This document shows, one piece after another, positions 1 through 7,409 of a DNA stretch of 37,617 bases. The notes under the pieces are model-generated. The model was given only the letters and a program-made list of their open reading frames with translations, was not told the origin of the DNA and searched no databases. The position numbers and the translations under genes were made by a program. Origin of the DNA: Paraliobacillus quinghaiensis (lineage in GTDB: Bacteria; Bacillota; Bacilli; Bacillales; Amphibacillaceae). The stretch's first letter is position 1. Each line of letters begins with the position of its first letter. Location of the stretch: assembly GCF_003426025.1 (NCBI RefSeq), contig NZ_QJSH01000027.1, positions 1 to 37,617 of the forward strand. Reading direction: 5' to 3'.

Positions 1-395
1 CAGAGTTCCATATTGCTCACGGACGTGCCAATGCAATCTTGATGCCACACGTTATTCGTTATAACGCTAAAAAGCCAACAAAATTTGTTTCATTCCCTAA
101 ATATGAGTATTTTGTTGCTGACAAACGTTATGCAGAGATCGCTAGAGTATTAGGCTTACCTGCAAGCACAACTGCTGAAGGTGTAGAAAGCTTAGTGCAA
201 GCAATTTATAAATTAGGAAAAGAATTAAACATTCCTATGAGCATTGCTGAAAACGGCGTAGACAAGAAAGAATTCGAAGCTAAGGTAGATTACTTGGCAG
301 ACCGTGCATTTGAAGATCAATGTACTCCTGCTAATCCTAAATTACCATTAGTAACTGAATTAGCAGATGTTTACCGTAATGCTTTTAAAGGCTAA
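1..395 (+). CDS. adhE: Aldehyde-alcohol dehydrogenase AdhE, C-terminal part (5' end outside window)
   Basis: The reading frame is open from base 3, so this is the tail of a longer gene. About 130 residues are visible. They begin EFHIAHGRANAIL and continue with PHVIRYNA, the end of the iron-binding alcohol dehydrogenase domain of AdhE; the histidine in AHGRAN belongs to the metal-binding region of iron-dependent alcohol dehydrogenases. The rest (PKYEYFVADKRYAEIARVLGL and on to LADVYRNAFKG) matches the all-helical C-terminus of bifunctional AdhE, which reduces acetyl-CoA to ethanol through acetaldehyde during fermentation. The N-terminal acetylating aldehyde dehydrogenase half lies outside, so a stand-alone iron alcohol dehydrogenase cannot be fully excluded, but the wording of the tail is AdhE-like. 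A strong terminator follows 30 bases after the stop. Confidence 0.9.
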   Translation, partial: EFHIAHGRANAILMPHVIRYNAKKPTKFVSFPKYEYFVADKRYAEIARVLGLPASTTAEGVESLVQAIYKLGKELNIPMSIAENGVDKKEFEAKVDYLADRAFEDQCTPANPKLPLVTELADVYRNAFKG

Positions 396-426
396 AACTG
401 TTTCACCCCTTAAAGTTAATATATAG

Positions 427-460
427 AAAAGCGGCATGATCATGAGATCATGCCGCTTTT
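427..460 (+). terminator. Rho-independent terminator after adhE
   Basis: AAAAGCGGCATGATC and its exact complement GATCATGCCGCTTTT flank a four-base loop (ATGA). The stem is 15 bp and ends in TTTT followed by CATTTTTA. The flanking A and T runs would let it work in both directions. Confidence 0.88.
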
Positions 461-523
461 CATTTTTATAAAGATTAATTCCTCCCTAATCTGTGCTACC
501 ATATAAGAAAAGGAGTTTTTACC

Positions 524-1321
524 ATGATTTTTTCAGGAGATGCTTTAAAACAAAAACATGCACTGATTACAGGTGCTAGTGGCGGAATTGGTTATGCAAC
601 TGCTCTTCTTCTTATACAAATGGGAGCAGATGTGACAATCACGGGAAGAAATCAAGCAAAATTAGAAGAACTAAAAAGAGAAATAATTTCAAAAAAAGCA
701 GATGCAAATATTCATATTCATACAGCTAATTTAACGAGTGATGTAGAGCGTCAAAAATTAGTTGATACTGCCGAAGAAACCTTTGGTACTATATCACTTT
801 TGATAAACTCAGCAGGAATTTTGGGAAATGGTAAAGTTGAGGAACTTTCACAAACACAAATTGAGCAAACAATGAACCTGAACTATACCGTTCCTATTCT
901 TTTATCCCAACAGGTTTTCACTAAGATGAAGGAAAAACAAGAAGGAGCAATTATTAACGTCGCTTCTTTATCAGGATTACGCGGAACATTTGGTGGAACA
1001 GCATATTGTGGGTCAAAATTTGCGCTAATCGGATTCACGCAATCATTTGCACTTGAAGCAATTCAACACGGGATTCGCGTAAATGCTGTCTGTCCTGGAT
1101 ATGTAGATACAGCTATGGGACGTAAAAGCATTAATGATAAAGCCGATCGAGAAGGTCGTACGTTTGAAGAACAATATCAAATCGCAAGTGATGGTCTACC
1201 TTCTGGAAGGATAACCACCCCTGAAGAAGTAGCAAATACAATCGCCTTTCTACTTACAGACGCAGCTGAAAATATTGTTGGTGAGTCAGTTAAAATTTCA
1301 GGAGGAGCAGTAATGAGATAG
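524..1321 (+). CDS. Short-chain dehydrogenase/reductase (SDR), 3-oxoacyl-ACP reductase-like
   Basis: A 265-residue classical SDR. The cofactor loop TGASGGIG is at 16-23, the NSAG motif at 95-98, the structural Asn near 118-120, the catalytic Ser at 148 and the YxxxK pair at Y161/K165 (YCGSK). The arginine after the second beta strand (TITGRN, R42) favours NADPH. The C-terminal region has PGYVDTAMG and a closing ISGGAVMR, as in FabG-like or glucose-dehydrogenase-like members. The substrate cannot be read from the sequence. The start is an ATG preceded by AAGGAG about eight bases upstream. It stands alone between two terminators, so no operon partner hints at its pathway. Confidence 0.88.
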   Translation: MIFSGDALKQKHALITGASGGIGYATALLLIQMGADVTITGRNQAKLEELKREIISKKADANIHIHTANLTSDVERQKLVDTAEETFGTISLLINSAGILGNGKVEELSQTQIEQTMNLNYTVPILLSQQVFTKMKEKQEGAIINVASLSGLRGTFGGTAYCGSKFALIGFTQSFALEAIQHGIRVNAVCPGYVDTAMGRKSINDKADREGRTFEEQYQIASDGLPSGRITTPEEVANTIAFLLTDAAENIVGESVKISGGAVMR

Positions 1322-1322
1322 C

Positions 1323-1368
1323 AAAAAGAGGAGGTGCAGCAGCTACATAATAGACTGTTGCACCTCCT
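1323..1368 (-). terminator. Terminator of the nucleoside hydrolase gene (reverse strand)
   Basis: AGGAGGTGCAGCAG (1329-1342) pairs with CTGTTGCACCTCCT (1355-1368). The A-run at 1323-1327 reads as a U-tract only on the reverse strand, so it mainly serves the gene ending at 1378. The SDR gene converges on the same hairpin from the other side. Confidence 0.8.
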
Positions 1369-1377
1369 GTATTCTCA

Positions 1378-2316
1378 CTACTTCACTTGCTGCGCTAGTT
1401 CTGTAATATACTCAAAAAAGTCAGTTGCGGTAACATCGTAAACAACACTTACTTCTCGACCATTTTCTGATAAAGCTGTTCTTCCTTGACTTGGCACTTC
1501 TGTTATTACAGTACTTTTAACTAATTTAGTCTTTACCAGCTCTTCCTTTCCGATAAATGCAGTTGTTAAAACATCCCATAAATAATAGGTAGAATTTGTT
1601 TCAGCATAAACAAGTGGTGGCACCGCAGCATAGCATTGACCTAAGAAGTCCACACCTTCATATTTACGTAATGACGCCCATTTCTGTCGCACATCTAATG
1701 TTAAGGGTACTTGCTTTGTACTTTCCAAAGCTACCATTTCGATCTCTAAACCACTAGCCCATACACGTTGAACAGCAGTTGGATCCCAAAATGCATTCCA
1801 TTCCGCAGTTCCATCATGCTCAGGTTCTTGAACATTACCAATATCTTCAAATGTTCCACCCATCCAAACTAACTTCTCAATTTTATCTTCTATTTCAGGT
1901 GATTCATCTAAAGCTCTTGCTAAATCTGTAAGCGGACCAGTAAATAATAACGTTGTTTTACCATCTGTTTTCAGTAATGTTTCGATCATGTGCTTATGTG
2001 CATATGATCCGCTGACTGGTGTTTTCATTTCTCCACTTTCATTTAAAATTGGTAACGCATCAACCGTAAATGTATGTAATCGCCAATCGTTTGGAAAAGG
2101 GTTCTCACCGCGCGAATTTGACCTGGCAACCTCAACTGAATAACTACAAAATCGATCAATAATTTTACGACTCGCATTTGTACCTGGCTCAAGATAGCCA
2201 TCTGCTGGTATAACAGAAACACCAGTTAATTCGACATCTTCCATTTGTGTTAGTAAAAATAATGATACAAGATCATCTACCCCTGCATCATGATTAAAAT
2301 AAACTTTTTTAGTCAT
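1378..2316 (-). CDS. Nucleoside hydrolase (inosine-uridine preferring, IUNH family)
   Basis: About 312 residues, the usual size for the family, which cleaves the N-glycosidic bond of ribonucleosides using a bound calcium. The N-terminal metal motif reads NHDAGVDD (D12, D16, D17 if counted from the upstream ATG at 2322). The first Asp of the usual DTDPGxDD is Asn here, but the residues matching the general base and metal ligands are kept. LLFTGPLTDLARAL and WMGGTF are typical, and WDVLTTAF carries the late metal-binding Asp. The start is placed at 2316: the AAAGGGG ribosome site sits only two bases before the ATG at 2322 but eight before the one at 2316. Single gene with its own terminator. 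Which nucleoside it prefers is not determinable. Confidence 0.88.
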   Translation of the reverse strand: MTKKVYFNHDAGVDDLVSLFLLTQMEDVELTGVSVIPADGYLEPGTNASRKIIDRFCSYSVEVARSNSRGENPFPNDWRLHTFTVDALPILNESGEMKTPVSGSYAHKHMIETLLKTDGKTTLLFTGPLTDLARALDESPEIEDKIEKLVWMGGTFEDIGNVQEPEHDGTAEWNAFWDPTAVQRVWASGLEIEMVALESTKQVPLTLDVRQKWASLRKYEGVDFLGQCYAAVPPLVYAETNSTYYLWDVLTTAFIGKEELVKTKLVKSTVITEVPSQGRTALSENGREVSVVYDVTATDFFEYITELAQQVK

Positions 2317-2528
2317 CTTCATATCCCCTTTGCTTTTTTCTATTTGTAGAGCTTTTTTTAAATTTTTGTTATTGACAAACTATGTAACTCTAAACATTTT
2401 TTAAAATATTTCAGTTTAATTTGCACTACCTGAACCATTTCATTCAACTCTTCTTAAATACATTTTCTATAAATGTAATTTTCACTTTATTATAACATTA
2501 CTAACCAGATTACCGTCGATATTCGCAC

Positions 2529-2556
2529 AAAAAAAGTAGAGGTCACCCCTCCACTT
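2529..2556 (-). terminator. Terminator (reverse strand) after the DUF1360-like/small-peptide pair
   Basis: AAGTAGAGG (2534-2542) pairs with CCTCCACTT (2548-2556) with one G-U pair on the reverse strand, followed there by seven U. It lies about 55 bases beyond the stop of the 28-residue peptide gene. The rest of 2323-2609 is AT-rich with nothing else recognisable. Confidence 0.75.
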
Positions 2557-2609
2557 AAAATTTAATTAGCTTCTTTTCCTAGCAAAAATTTGACGTCAGT
2601 AATATGAAA

Positions 2610-2696
2610 TTATTTTCGTTTTATTATTTTTTTCCTACATCCGCATCCACCACTTCGTCTGGTCGTTTTTGCTTTAACAACTCTTCTTTGCGGCAT
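2610..2696 (-). CDS. Small basic Cys-containing peptide, 28 residues
   Basis: An ATG at 2696 opens a 28-codon frame ending in TAA at 2610. The peptide begins MPQRRVVKAK and ends CRKKIIKRK, with about 14 Lys/Arg and a GGCGCRK motif (two Cys). A very good ribosome site, AAAGGGAGGTAAGAG, sits just upstream; it is the main reason to believe this is translated. The gene lies 29 bases after the DUF1360-like membrane gene and before a shared reverse-strand terminator, so the two are probably one transcript. The composition resembles small spore or DNA-associated basic peptides, but I recognise no family. A spore role is a guess from the neighbour. Confidence 0.6.
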   Translation of the reverse strand: MPQRRVVKAKTTRRSGGCGCRKKIIKRK

Positions 2697-2725
2697 CCTC
2701 TTACCTCCCTTTTAAACATAGACTT

Positions 2726-3073
2726 TTATATAAAATAATTTACAATTGTCTGCAGAACCCCTGCAACGGCTGCAACAGCAAATATGATGATAACATGTAT
2801 AAATATTGCCGGATATAATATGAAGCCTGTATATAAAAATACACCAGACAATACCGAGACACACCAATGACAAGCTAGTCTTTCACCAATAAAATGTCTT
2901 AACCCTTTTCCTTTGCCGCGTACAATTACCTCAAGCGTGCCACCTCCTAAATCGTTTTCTTCTTCTACTAAGAAGTAGGAGCGGATCTTTTCGGTAATCT
3001 GATCAACTGCAATTAAACGCATCAATCGAAACGTTGCTAATGCTAATAAGATAAATTCAAATATGGAAAGCAC
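2726..3073 (-). CDS. DUF1360-like membrane protein (YjcA/YngL-like)
   Basis: A 115-residue protein with an N-terminal hydrophobic helix (about 3-22) containing the FRLMRLIAVD segment, a soluble loop with LRHFIGERLACHWCVSVLSG, and a hydrophobic C-terminal half forming one or two more helices. The FRLxRLxxxD start and the CHWCxSVLSG motif match the DUF1360 family, some of whose Bacillus members are made during sporulation. The start is a GTG preceded by GAGGTGA at good spacing. The downstream small basic peptide is probably cotranscribed. Biochemical function unknown; the family call rests on recognition of the motifs only. Confidence 0.72.
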   Translation of the reverse strand: MLSIFEFILLALATFRLMRLIAVDQITEKIRSYFLVEEENDLGGGTLEVIVRGKGKGLRHFIGERLACHWCVSVLSGVFLYTGFILYPAIFIHVIIIFAVAAVAGVLQTIVNYFI

Positions 3074-3183
3074 TTTTTCACCTCATTCACCTTTTTTCTT
3101 TCTATCTATCATATGCAAAATAGAATACAAAGGTATGAGGTAACTGTCCTTAAAGTTGATGAATAAAATTTATGACATACTAA

Positions 3184-3299
3184 ATTAAGTGGCATCAGAA
3201 TGAAAAAATAGTTGCGAGGCAACGTAAAGAGTTGCTCCTGAATTAGCTGAAAGTGTTGCTAAAGAATTAGGTATCGCTGTACCAGAAGAAATAAAATAA
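3184..3299 (+). pseudogene. Decayed 3' end of a protein-coding gene
   Basis: Two adjacent frames read as protein when joined near 3231. The first gives NEKIVARQRKE; the second gives VAPELAESVAKELGI then AVPEEIK and a stop at 3297-3299. Neither has a start or ribosome site and the join needs a frameshift. A good terminator follows 17 bases later, as expected if the tail of a once-functional gene survived with its terminator. The amphipathic ELAESVAKELGI helix recalls the C-terminus of some catalases, but that is weak. The rest of 3074-3387 holds only this remnant, the terminator and a TATACT-like -10 for the next gene. Confidence 0.45.
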
Positions 3300-3315
3300 T
3301 AATAACCTCTATACA

Positions 3316-3345
3316 AGAAACTGCAAATTCGCAGTTTCTATTTTA
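3316..3345 (+). terminator. Rho-independent terminator after the gene remnant
   Basis: AGAAACTGC (3316-3324) and GCAGTTTCT (3331-3339) form a perfect 9-bp stem around AAATTC, followed by ATTTTA. It lies between the remnant and the glycosylase gene. Confidence 0.72.
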
Positions 3346-3387
3346 GGGTATACTAAAATAGGTTAGAAATTAAGAGGAGTGCGATTA

Positions 3388-3993
3388 ATGTTACAAACTT
3401 TATCAGAACTAAAATGTCTAGATTCTTCTATTTATCATCTTCCCACTCTAGATATAGCAAAGAAGTTACTTGGTTGTATTTTAATAAAAGAAACCACAGA
3501 AGGTACTGCTGCTGGAATAATTGTTGAAACCGAAGCTTATATCGGGCCTGAGGATCAGGCGTCACACAGCTTTCAAAATCGAAGAACAAAACGTACAGAA
3601 GCGATGTTCGGAAGACCTGGTACAACCTATATGTATACAATGCACACACATAACTTATTTAATGTAGTAACTGGGAAGATTGATCAGCCAGAAGCAGTCT
3701 TAATTCGTGCAGTAGAGCCTATTTATAATATCGATTTAATTAGAAAAAGGCGATCTAAAATAACAAAAGATACACATCTAACAAATGGCCCAGGCAAATT
3801 AACTAAAGCTTTAGGGATCGATATGGCGGATTATGGTCATGATCTTACACATTCTCCATTGTGGATTGCTTCTTACAATACACCTACCTCGGAAGTGGTA
3901 TCTGGTCCACGTATTGGAATAGATAATGCTGGTGATGCAAAAGACTATCCATGGCGTTTTTGGTTAAAACACAATAAATATGTCTCTAAATAA
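3388..3993 (+). CDS. 3-methyladenine DNA glycosylase (MPG/AAG family)
   Basis: A 201-residue homologue of human alkyladenine DNA glycosylase, as found in Bacillus (YxlJ). It removes alkylated or deaminated purines from DNA as the first step of base excision repair. The active-site stretch VETEAYIGPEDQASHSF aligns with the human one: E49 is the water-activating Glu, Y51 the intercalating Tyr, H60 the conserved His. RTEAMFGRPGTTYMY and NLFNVVT follow, and GPGKLTKALGI closes the substrate pocket. The start is ATG 3388, since GAGGAG lies eight bases upstream; a GTG at 3379 is in frame but overlaps that site. Single gene. Confidence 0.93.
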   Translation: MLQTLSELKCLDSSIYHLPTLDIAKKLLGCILIKETTEGTAAGIIVETEAYIGPEDQASHSFQNRRTKRTEAMFGRPGTTYMYTMHTHNLFNVVTGKIDQPEAVLIRAVEPIYNIDLIRKRRSKITKDTHLTNGPGKLTKALGIDMADYGHDLTHSPLWIASYNTPTSEVVSGPRIGIDNAGDAKDYPWRFWLKHNKYVSK

Positions 3994-4090
3994 GGTAACG
4001 AAAGTGAGATGTCAGAAAAACATGTATATTATTTGATCTTATCCTAAAGCTAATGGAGAAAAATTATAATAAGAAAGGACTGTATTTAAA

Positions 4091-4240
4091 ATGAGTGACA
4101 ACAAGGATAAAACTAAAGGTATCGCTAAAAACGAAGATGTGGAATTTTCACGCGAGCTAGCTGATCAAGATGATATGGAAGCAATAGAACGTATGGAAAA
4201 GGCAGATAAACGTGCCCAAAACAAAAACAATAACCAATAA
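4091..4240 (+). CDS. YfhD-like small protein, 49 residues
   Basis: ATG 4091 opens a 49-codon frame preceded by GAAAGGAC. The protein is very hydrophilic, begins MSDNKDKTKGIAKNEDVEF and contains SRELADQDDMEAIERMEKAD, the hallmark of the YfhD family of small Bacillaceae proteins. The C-terminus is Asn/Lys-rich. YfhD homologues are found in sporulating Bacilli and have been suspected to be spore-related; the exact role is unknown. Predicted to be soluble and largely helical or disordered. It sits alone between the glycosylase gene and the ectoine operon. Confidence 0.8.
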   Translation: MSDNKDKTKGIAKNEDVEFSRELADQDDMEAIERMEKADKRAQNKNNNQ

Positions 4241-4361
4241 TCACTAATTACACATTCGGCCTTTTTCCTATTTTTAGAAAAAACGGTCGAATTGTAAGGA
4301 TACTTAACAATACGCAAGCATTTTTAAATTTAAGTCGATCTCATACAGCTAATCGTCCTTC

Positions 4362-4389
4362 ATCGTGATTAAAGCCATTTAATCACGAT
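4362..4389. promoter_or_regulatory. Perfect 11-bp inverted repeat upstream of the ect promoter
   Basis: ATCGTGATTAA (4362-4372) and TTAATCACGAT (4379-4389) are exact complements around a 6-base spacer. The repeat ends nine bases before the predicted -35 of ectA. It has no U-tract after it and no adjacent gene to terminate, so an operator for a dimeric regulator is more likely than a terminator, though not proven. Confidence 0.5.
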
Positions 4390-4398
4390 TTAATCTGT

Positions 4399-4427
4399 TT
4401 GCGATCCATTCAGATTGCCCGTATTAT
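4399..4427 (+). promoter_or_regulatory. Predicted sigma-A promoter of ectABC
   Basis: TTGCGA (4399-4404) and TATTAT (4422-4427) are separated by exactly 17 bp. Transcription would begin near 4434, leaving a leader of about 47 bases before ectA. Confidence 0.5.
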
Positions 4428-4480
4428 AAGATATGGAAGCAATACGGCTATATCCAGTTTAAAGAAAGGGGTTTGTTATC

Positions 4481-4993
4481 ATTAACAGTCAAATCACAAC
4501 TGCTCAAAATAACACCATTCGGTTTGAAAAACCCAGTGTTAAAGATGGAGCAGCAATGTGGGAATTAGTTAATCAATCAACTTTAGATCAAAATTCTGCT
4601 TATAAATACATTATGATGTGTGAGTATTTTGCAAATACATGTGTAGTTGCAAAAGAAGCTAATAATCTAGTAGGATTTATTACTGCTTTTATCCCCCCCG
4701 AAAAACCTGATGTAGTTTTTGTATGGCAAGTAGGTGTCGATTCATCACAAAGGGGAAAAGGAATCGCATCGAAACTATTAAATGAATTAATCAGACGTCT
4801 TTCTTCTGAAGGAGTTCGTTTTATAGAAGCGACTGTAACGCCATCGAACAAAGCATCACAGGCACTATTCCAAAGCCTAGCTCGCAAACATAATACACAA
4901 TGTGAAATTAGCGAGTTTTTCACAAAAGACTTATTCCCTGATGATGACCACGAGGAAGAGTTGAACTTCCGTGTTGGTCCAATTAAATTGTAA
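4481..4993 (+). CDS. ectA: L-2,4-diaminobutyrate N-acetyltransferase EctA (apparent ATT or ATC start)
   Basis: A GNAT acetyltransferase that acetylates diaminobutyrate, the second step of ectoine synthesis. The body shows the EctA pattern: LDQNSAYKYIMMCEYFA, FITAFIPPEKPD, VWQVGVDSSQRGKGIASKLL (acetyl-CoA loop QRGKGIA) and EATVTPSNKASQALF. The first ATG in frame (4556) would cut off the conserved N-terminal IRFEKPSVKDGAAMWELV part. Reading upstream, the frame stays open to the ribosome site GAAAGGGG (4464-4471) but contains no ATG, GTG or TTG; the only well-placed codons are ATC 4478 and ATT 4481. The ATT gives 170 residues, normal for EctA. A rare ATT/ATC start, as in infC, or a sequence error are the two options. 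First gene of ectABC. Confidence 0.88.
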   Translation: MNSQITTAQNNTIRFEKPSVKDGAAMWELVNQSTLDQNSAYKYIMMCEYFANTCVVAKEANNLVGFITAFIPPEKPDVVFVWQVGVDSSQRGKGIASKLLNELIRRLSSEGVRFIEATVTPSNKASQALFQSLARKHNTQCEISEFFTKDLFPDDDHEEELNFRVGPIKL

Positions 4994-5075
4994 ATAAAAG
5001 ATCGTATAAAGATACCGAATGAAGTATAGAGACTATGCTATAGTTTCATGCGCGAAAAAATAAGGAGGAAAATTT

Positions 5076-6347
5076 GTGAATAAAGATCTAAAAATATTTG
5101 AAAATTCAGAATCCGAGGTTCGTAGTTATGTAAGAAGTTTCCCAACTGTTTTCACCAAAACAAAAGGGTACAAGATGTGGAACAAAGAAGGAAAAGAATA
5201 TATCGATTTCTTCTCTGGTGCTGGTGCACTTAACTATGGTCATAATGATGATCACATGAAAGAAAAATTAATTGAATATATCACTAACGATGGTATTACC
5301 CATTCATTGGACATGGCTTCAGTTGCCAAAGCAACTTTTTTAGAAAAATTTCAAGATGTTATTTTAAAACCGCGTGATCTAGATTATAAAATGATGTTTC
5401 CTGGTCCTACTGGTACAAATACAGTAGAAAGTGCATTAAAATTAGCACGTAAGGTAACAGGAAGAACTGACATTATCAGTTTCACTAATGGTTTCCATGG
5501 TATGACAATTGGTTCTTTATCTGTTACAGGTAACTCCATGAAACGTAAAGGTGCTGGTATCCCACTACAAAACGTTGTTACCATGCCTTATGATAACTAT
5601 GTAAATGATCAAGACTCACTTGATTATTTAGAACGCTTTTTAGAAGACAGTGGTAGTGGTGTTGCAATTCCTGCTGCTATGATTTTAGAAACTGTTCAAG
5701 GCGAAGGCGGAATTAACGCTGCAAGTTTCGAATGGTTAAAGAAAATTGAAGCAGTTTGTAAACGTTGGGGCATCTTGCTTATTGTGGATGACGTCCAAGC
5801 GGGAATAGGTCGTACTGGTACATTCTTTAGCTTTGAACCAGCTGGCATCAAACCAGACATTATCTGTTTATCAAAATCACTAAGTGGTTATGGTACGCCA
5901 TTTGCAATGACATTAGTGCGTCCAGATATCGATAAATTTGCACCTGGTGAGCATAACGGTACTTTCCGTGGTAATAACCATGCATTTGTTACGGCAGCTG
6001 CTGCACTTGACTACTGGAAAGATGACACATTAGAAAATAATATAAAAATTAAATCACAAAAAATTATAGACTTCTTAGAAAAAATGGTTGAAAAATACCC
6101 TGAAATTAAAGGTGAAGTGCGAGGACGTGGCTTTATGGTTGGAGTAGCTTCAGAAGTTGATGGACTATCCAATAAAATTGCTGCAAAAGCATTTGAACTT
6201 GGTCTTATTATGGAAACATCAGGACCAAATGATGAAGTATTTAAATTATTCCCTGCTTTAAACATCGATGATGAGGGATTGAATAAAGGGTTAGACATTC
6301 TTGAAGAAAGTATTAAATCTGTCGTAAAAAAACCCGTAACAAACTAA
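5076..6347 (+). CDS. ectB: Diaminobutyrate--2-oxoglutarate transaminase EctB
   Basis: A 423-residue class III PLP aminotransferase, the expected length for EctB. It converts aspartate-4-semialdehyde and glutamate to L-2,4-diaminobutyrate, the first committed step to ectoine. K267 in SKSLSGYG is the Schiff-base lysine; D238 in [12 protein letters not shown] contacts the pyridine nitrogen; [19 protein letters not shown] is the cofactor phosphate region typical of EctB. The start is a GTG with a textbook AAGGAGG upstream, stronger than that of ectA. It follows ectA by 82 bases and precedes ectC by 31, in the usual ectABC order with no aspartokinase gene attached. Confidence 0.96.
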   Translation: MNKDLKIFENSESEVRSYVRSFPTVFTKTKGYKMWNKEGKEYIDFFSGAGALNYGHNDDHMKEKLIEYITNDGITHSLDMASVAKATFLEKFQDVILKPRDLDYKMMFPGPTGTNTVESALKLARKVTGRTDIISFTNGFHGMTIGSLSVTGNSMKRKGAGIPLQNVVTMPYDNYVNDQDSLDYLERFLEDSGSGVAIPAAMILETVQGEGGINAASFEWLKKIEAVCKRWGILLIVDDVQAGIGRTGTFFSFEPAGIKPDIICLSKSLSGYGTPFAMTLVRPDIDKFAPGEHNGTFRGNNHAFVTAAAALDYWKDDTLENNIKIKSQKIIDFLEKMVEKYPEIKGEVRGRGFMVGVASEVDGLSNKIAAKAFELGLIMETSGPNDEVFKLFPALNIDDEGLNKGLDILEESIKSVVKKPVTN

Positions 6348-6378
6348 AAAAGAATATTAACACAGGAGGAGTAACTTT

Positions 6379-6765
6379 ATGAAAGTAGTATCACTAGAAG
6401 ATGTATTAGGCACAAAGCATGAAGTAGACGGAGGAAACTGGATTAGCCGTCGCTTAATCAATAAAAATGATGGAATGGGTTACTCTGTCAATGATACAAT
6501 TATTAAAGCAGGTACAGAAACACATATTTGGTATCAAAACCATTTAGAATCTGTTTACTGTATTGAAGGTGAAGGTGAAGTAGTCACGCTAAGCGATAAC
6601 AAAGTGTGGCCAATTAAAAAGGATCAACTCTATGCATTAGATAAAAATGATGAGCACTTATTACGTGCAAGAACAGATATGCGCATGGTTTGTGTTTTCA
6701 ATCCTGCCCTATCAGGTAATGAAGTACACGATGAAAATGGTGTATACCCAGTAGATGAAGATTAA
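6379..6765 (+). CDS. ectC: L-ectoine synthase EctC
   Basis: A 128-residue cupin that cyclises N-gamma-acetyl-diaminobutyrate to ectoine, a compatible solute. The family signatures are [20 protein letters not shown] near the N-terminus, then [14 protein letters not shown] (cupin motif 1, metal-binding Glu/His region) and [21 protein letters not shown]. The protein ends [12 protein letters not shown], as EctC does. ATG start with AGGAGGAG upstream. Last gene of ectABC, followed eight bases later by a strong terminator. The operon implies high-salt adaptation. Confidence 0.96.
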   Translation: MKVVSLEDVLGTKHEVDGGNWISRRLINKNDGMGYSVNDTIIKAGTETHIWYQNHLESVYCIEGEGEVVTLSDNKVWPIKKDQLYALDKNDEHLLRARTDMRMVCVFNPALSGNEVHDENGVYPVDED

Positions 6766-6772
6766 GTTTAAG

Positions 6773-6798
6773 ACCTCCCAAATCGGGAGGTTTTTTTT
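6773..6798 (+). terminator. Rho-independent terminator of ectABC
   Basis: ACCTCCC (6773-6779) and GGGAGGT (6785-6791) pair around AAATC, followed by an uninterrupted T-run to 6798. Confidence 0.92.
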
Positions 6799-6822
6799 GT
6801 TTGGCTTTTTCTAAAAAATTGT

Positions 6823-6982
6823 TGCTTATGACACATTTTCTATAAACTGCGCATTAAACACTTACCCGCTCCATCAGCAGGTGATTTTGGTGGGGCAATA
6901 ATCGCAGTTCCCAAATGTGGATTCCCTTTCCGTGGGCTCAGTCTCACCCATTTGCTTCCTACGCTAGTTAGAGGAACTAATT
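6823..6982. repeat. Fragment of the interspersed hairpin repeat plus shared flanking module
   Basis: Bases 6913-6947 match, in reverse orientation, the outer arm and adjoining stem of the copy at 28250-28395 (AATCC, ACGG and TGAGACTGAG segments); the other half is missing. Bases 6951-6982 (TTTGCTTCCTACGCTAGTTA and GAGGAACTAATT) recur at 17556-17587 with two changes, and a GATTTTGGTGGGG box near 6890 recurs near 17535 as GGTTTTGGTGGGA. TTATGACACATTTTC at the left edge is a degenerate copy of the outer terminus seen at 14963 and 17815. No gene lies in 6799-7409. Confidence 0.65.
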
Positions 6983-7039
6983 AAAATATGAGATACTAAC
7001 ACTCAACAAGTTAGATTGTAATGCACTTTCAAATTTTTA

Positions 7040-7245
7040 GACTATCTAGCGGATCAAATGAAATTGATGACACTCCTCGGAAATATAGATCGATTTCCTT
7101 CGTGCGATGTGGGTTCATTGAAGCGTTCCTTGTCCTGCAGGAACAGCGCGAGCTGAAGATCCACTCGGAGGTGGTTTTTGCCTCCGAGTTAGCTGAAGCC
7201 GTGCCTGCGGAAAGGGAATCAATTTCATTTGAGAAGCGGTAACTC
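7040..7245 (+). repeat. Interspersed hairpin repeat, copy A (with 59-base insertion)
   Basis: Outer arms TCAAATGAAATTGAT (7054-7068) and its exact complement (7218-7232). Next stem GCAGG (7137-7141) with CCTGC (7204-7208). Terminal hairpin ACTCGGAGG (7163-7171) with CCTCCGAGT (7181-7189). The loop sequences CACTCCT, AACAG, GAAGATCC and GGAAAGGGA are those of the other copies. Relative to the copies at 17.7, 28.1 and 37.1 kb, 59 bases (7078-7136) are inserted between CACTCCT and GCAGG. Confidence 0.85.
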
Positions 7246-7409
7246 ACGTTACTAATTAATTTAGATTTTATATCATGTCCGAATATCTAAAAACAACATT
7301 ATTTACTAAAAGAGCCTTTTGTTTAGCAAAATTAATTGTATAGGATTACATGGAAACAAAAATCATATATAATAAATATGGTTATTTTTTTCTAGGAGGT
7401 GGCAAGGAA

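Noticed and set aside
4252-4285. Possible terminator TTCGGCC...GGTCGAA after the YfhD-like gene
   Set aside because: The stem needs a G-U pair and a long imperfect T/A section, and there is no U-tract after it; not convincing enough to list.
7021-7247. Open frames of about 72-73 codons on both strands
   Set aside because: They lie wholly within hairpin copy A; the opposite-strand frames mirror each other because the DNA is self-complementary. No good ribosome site.
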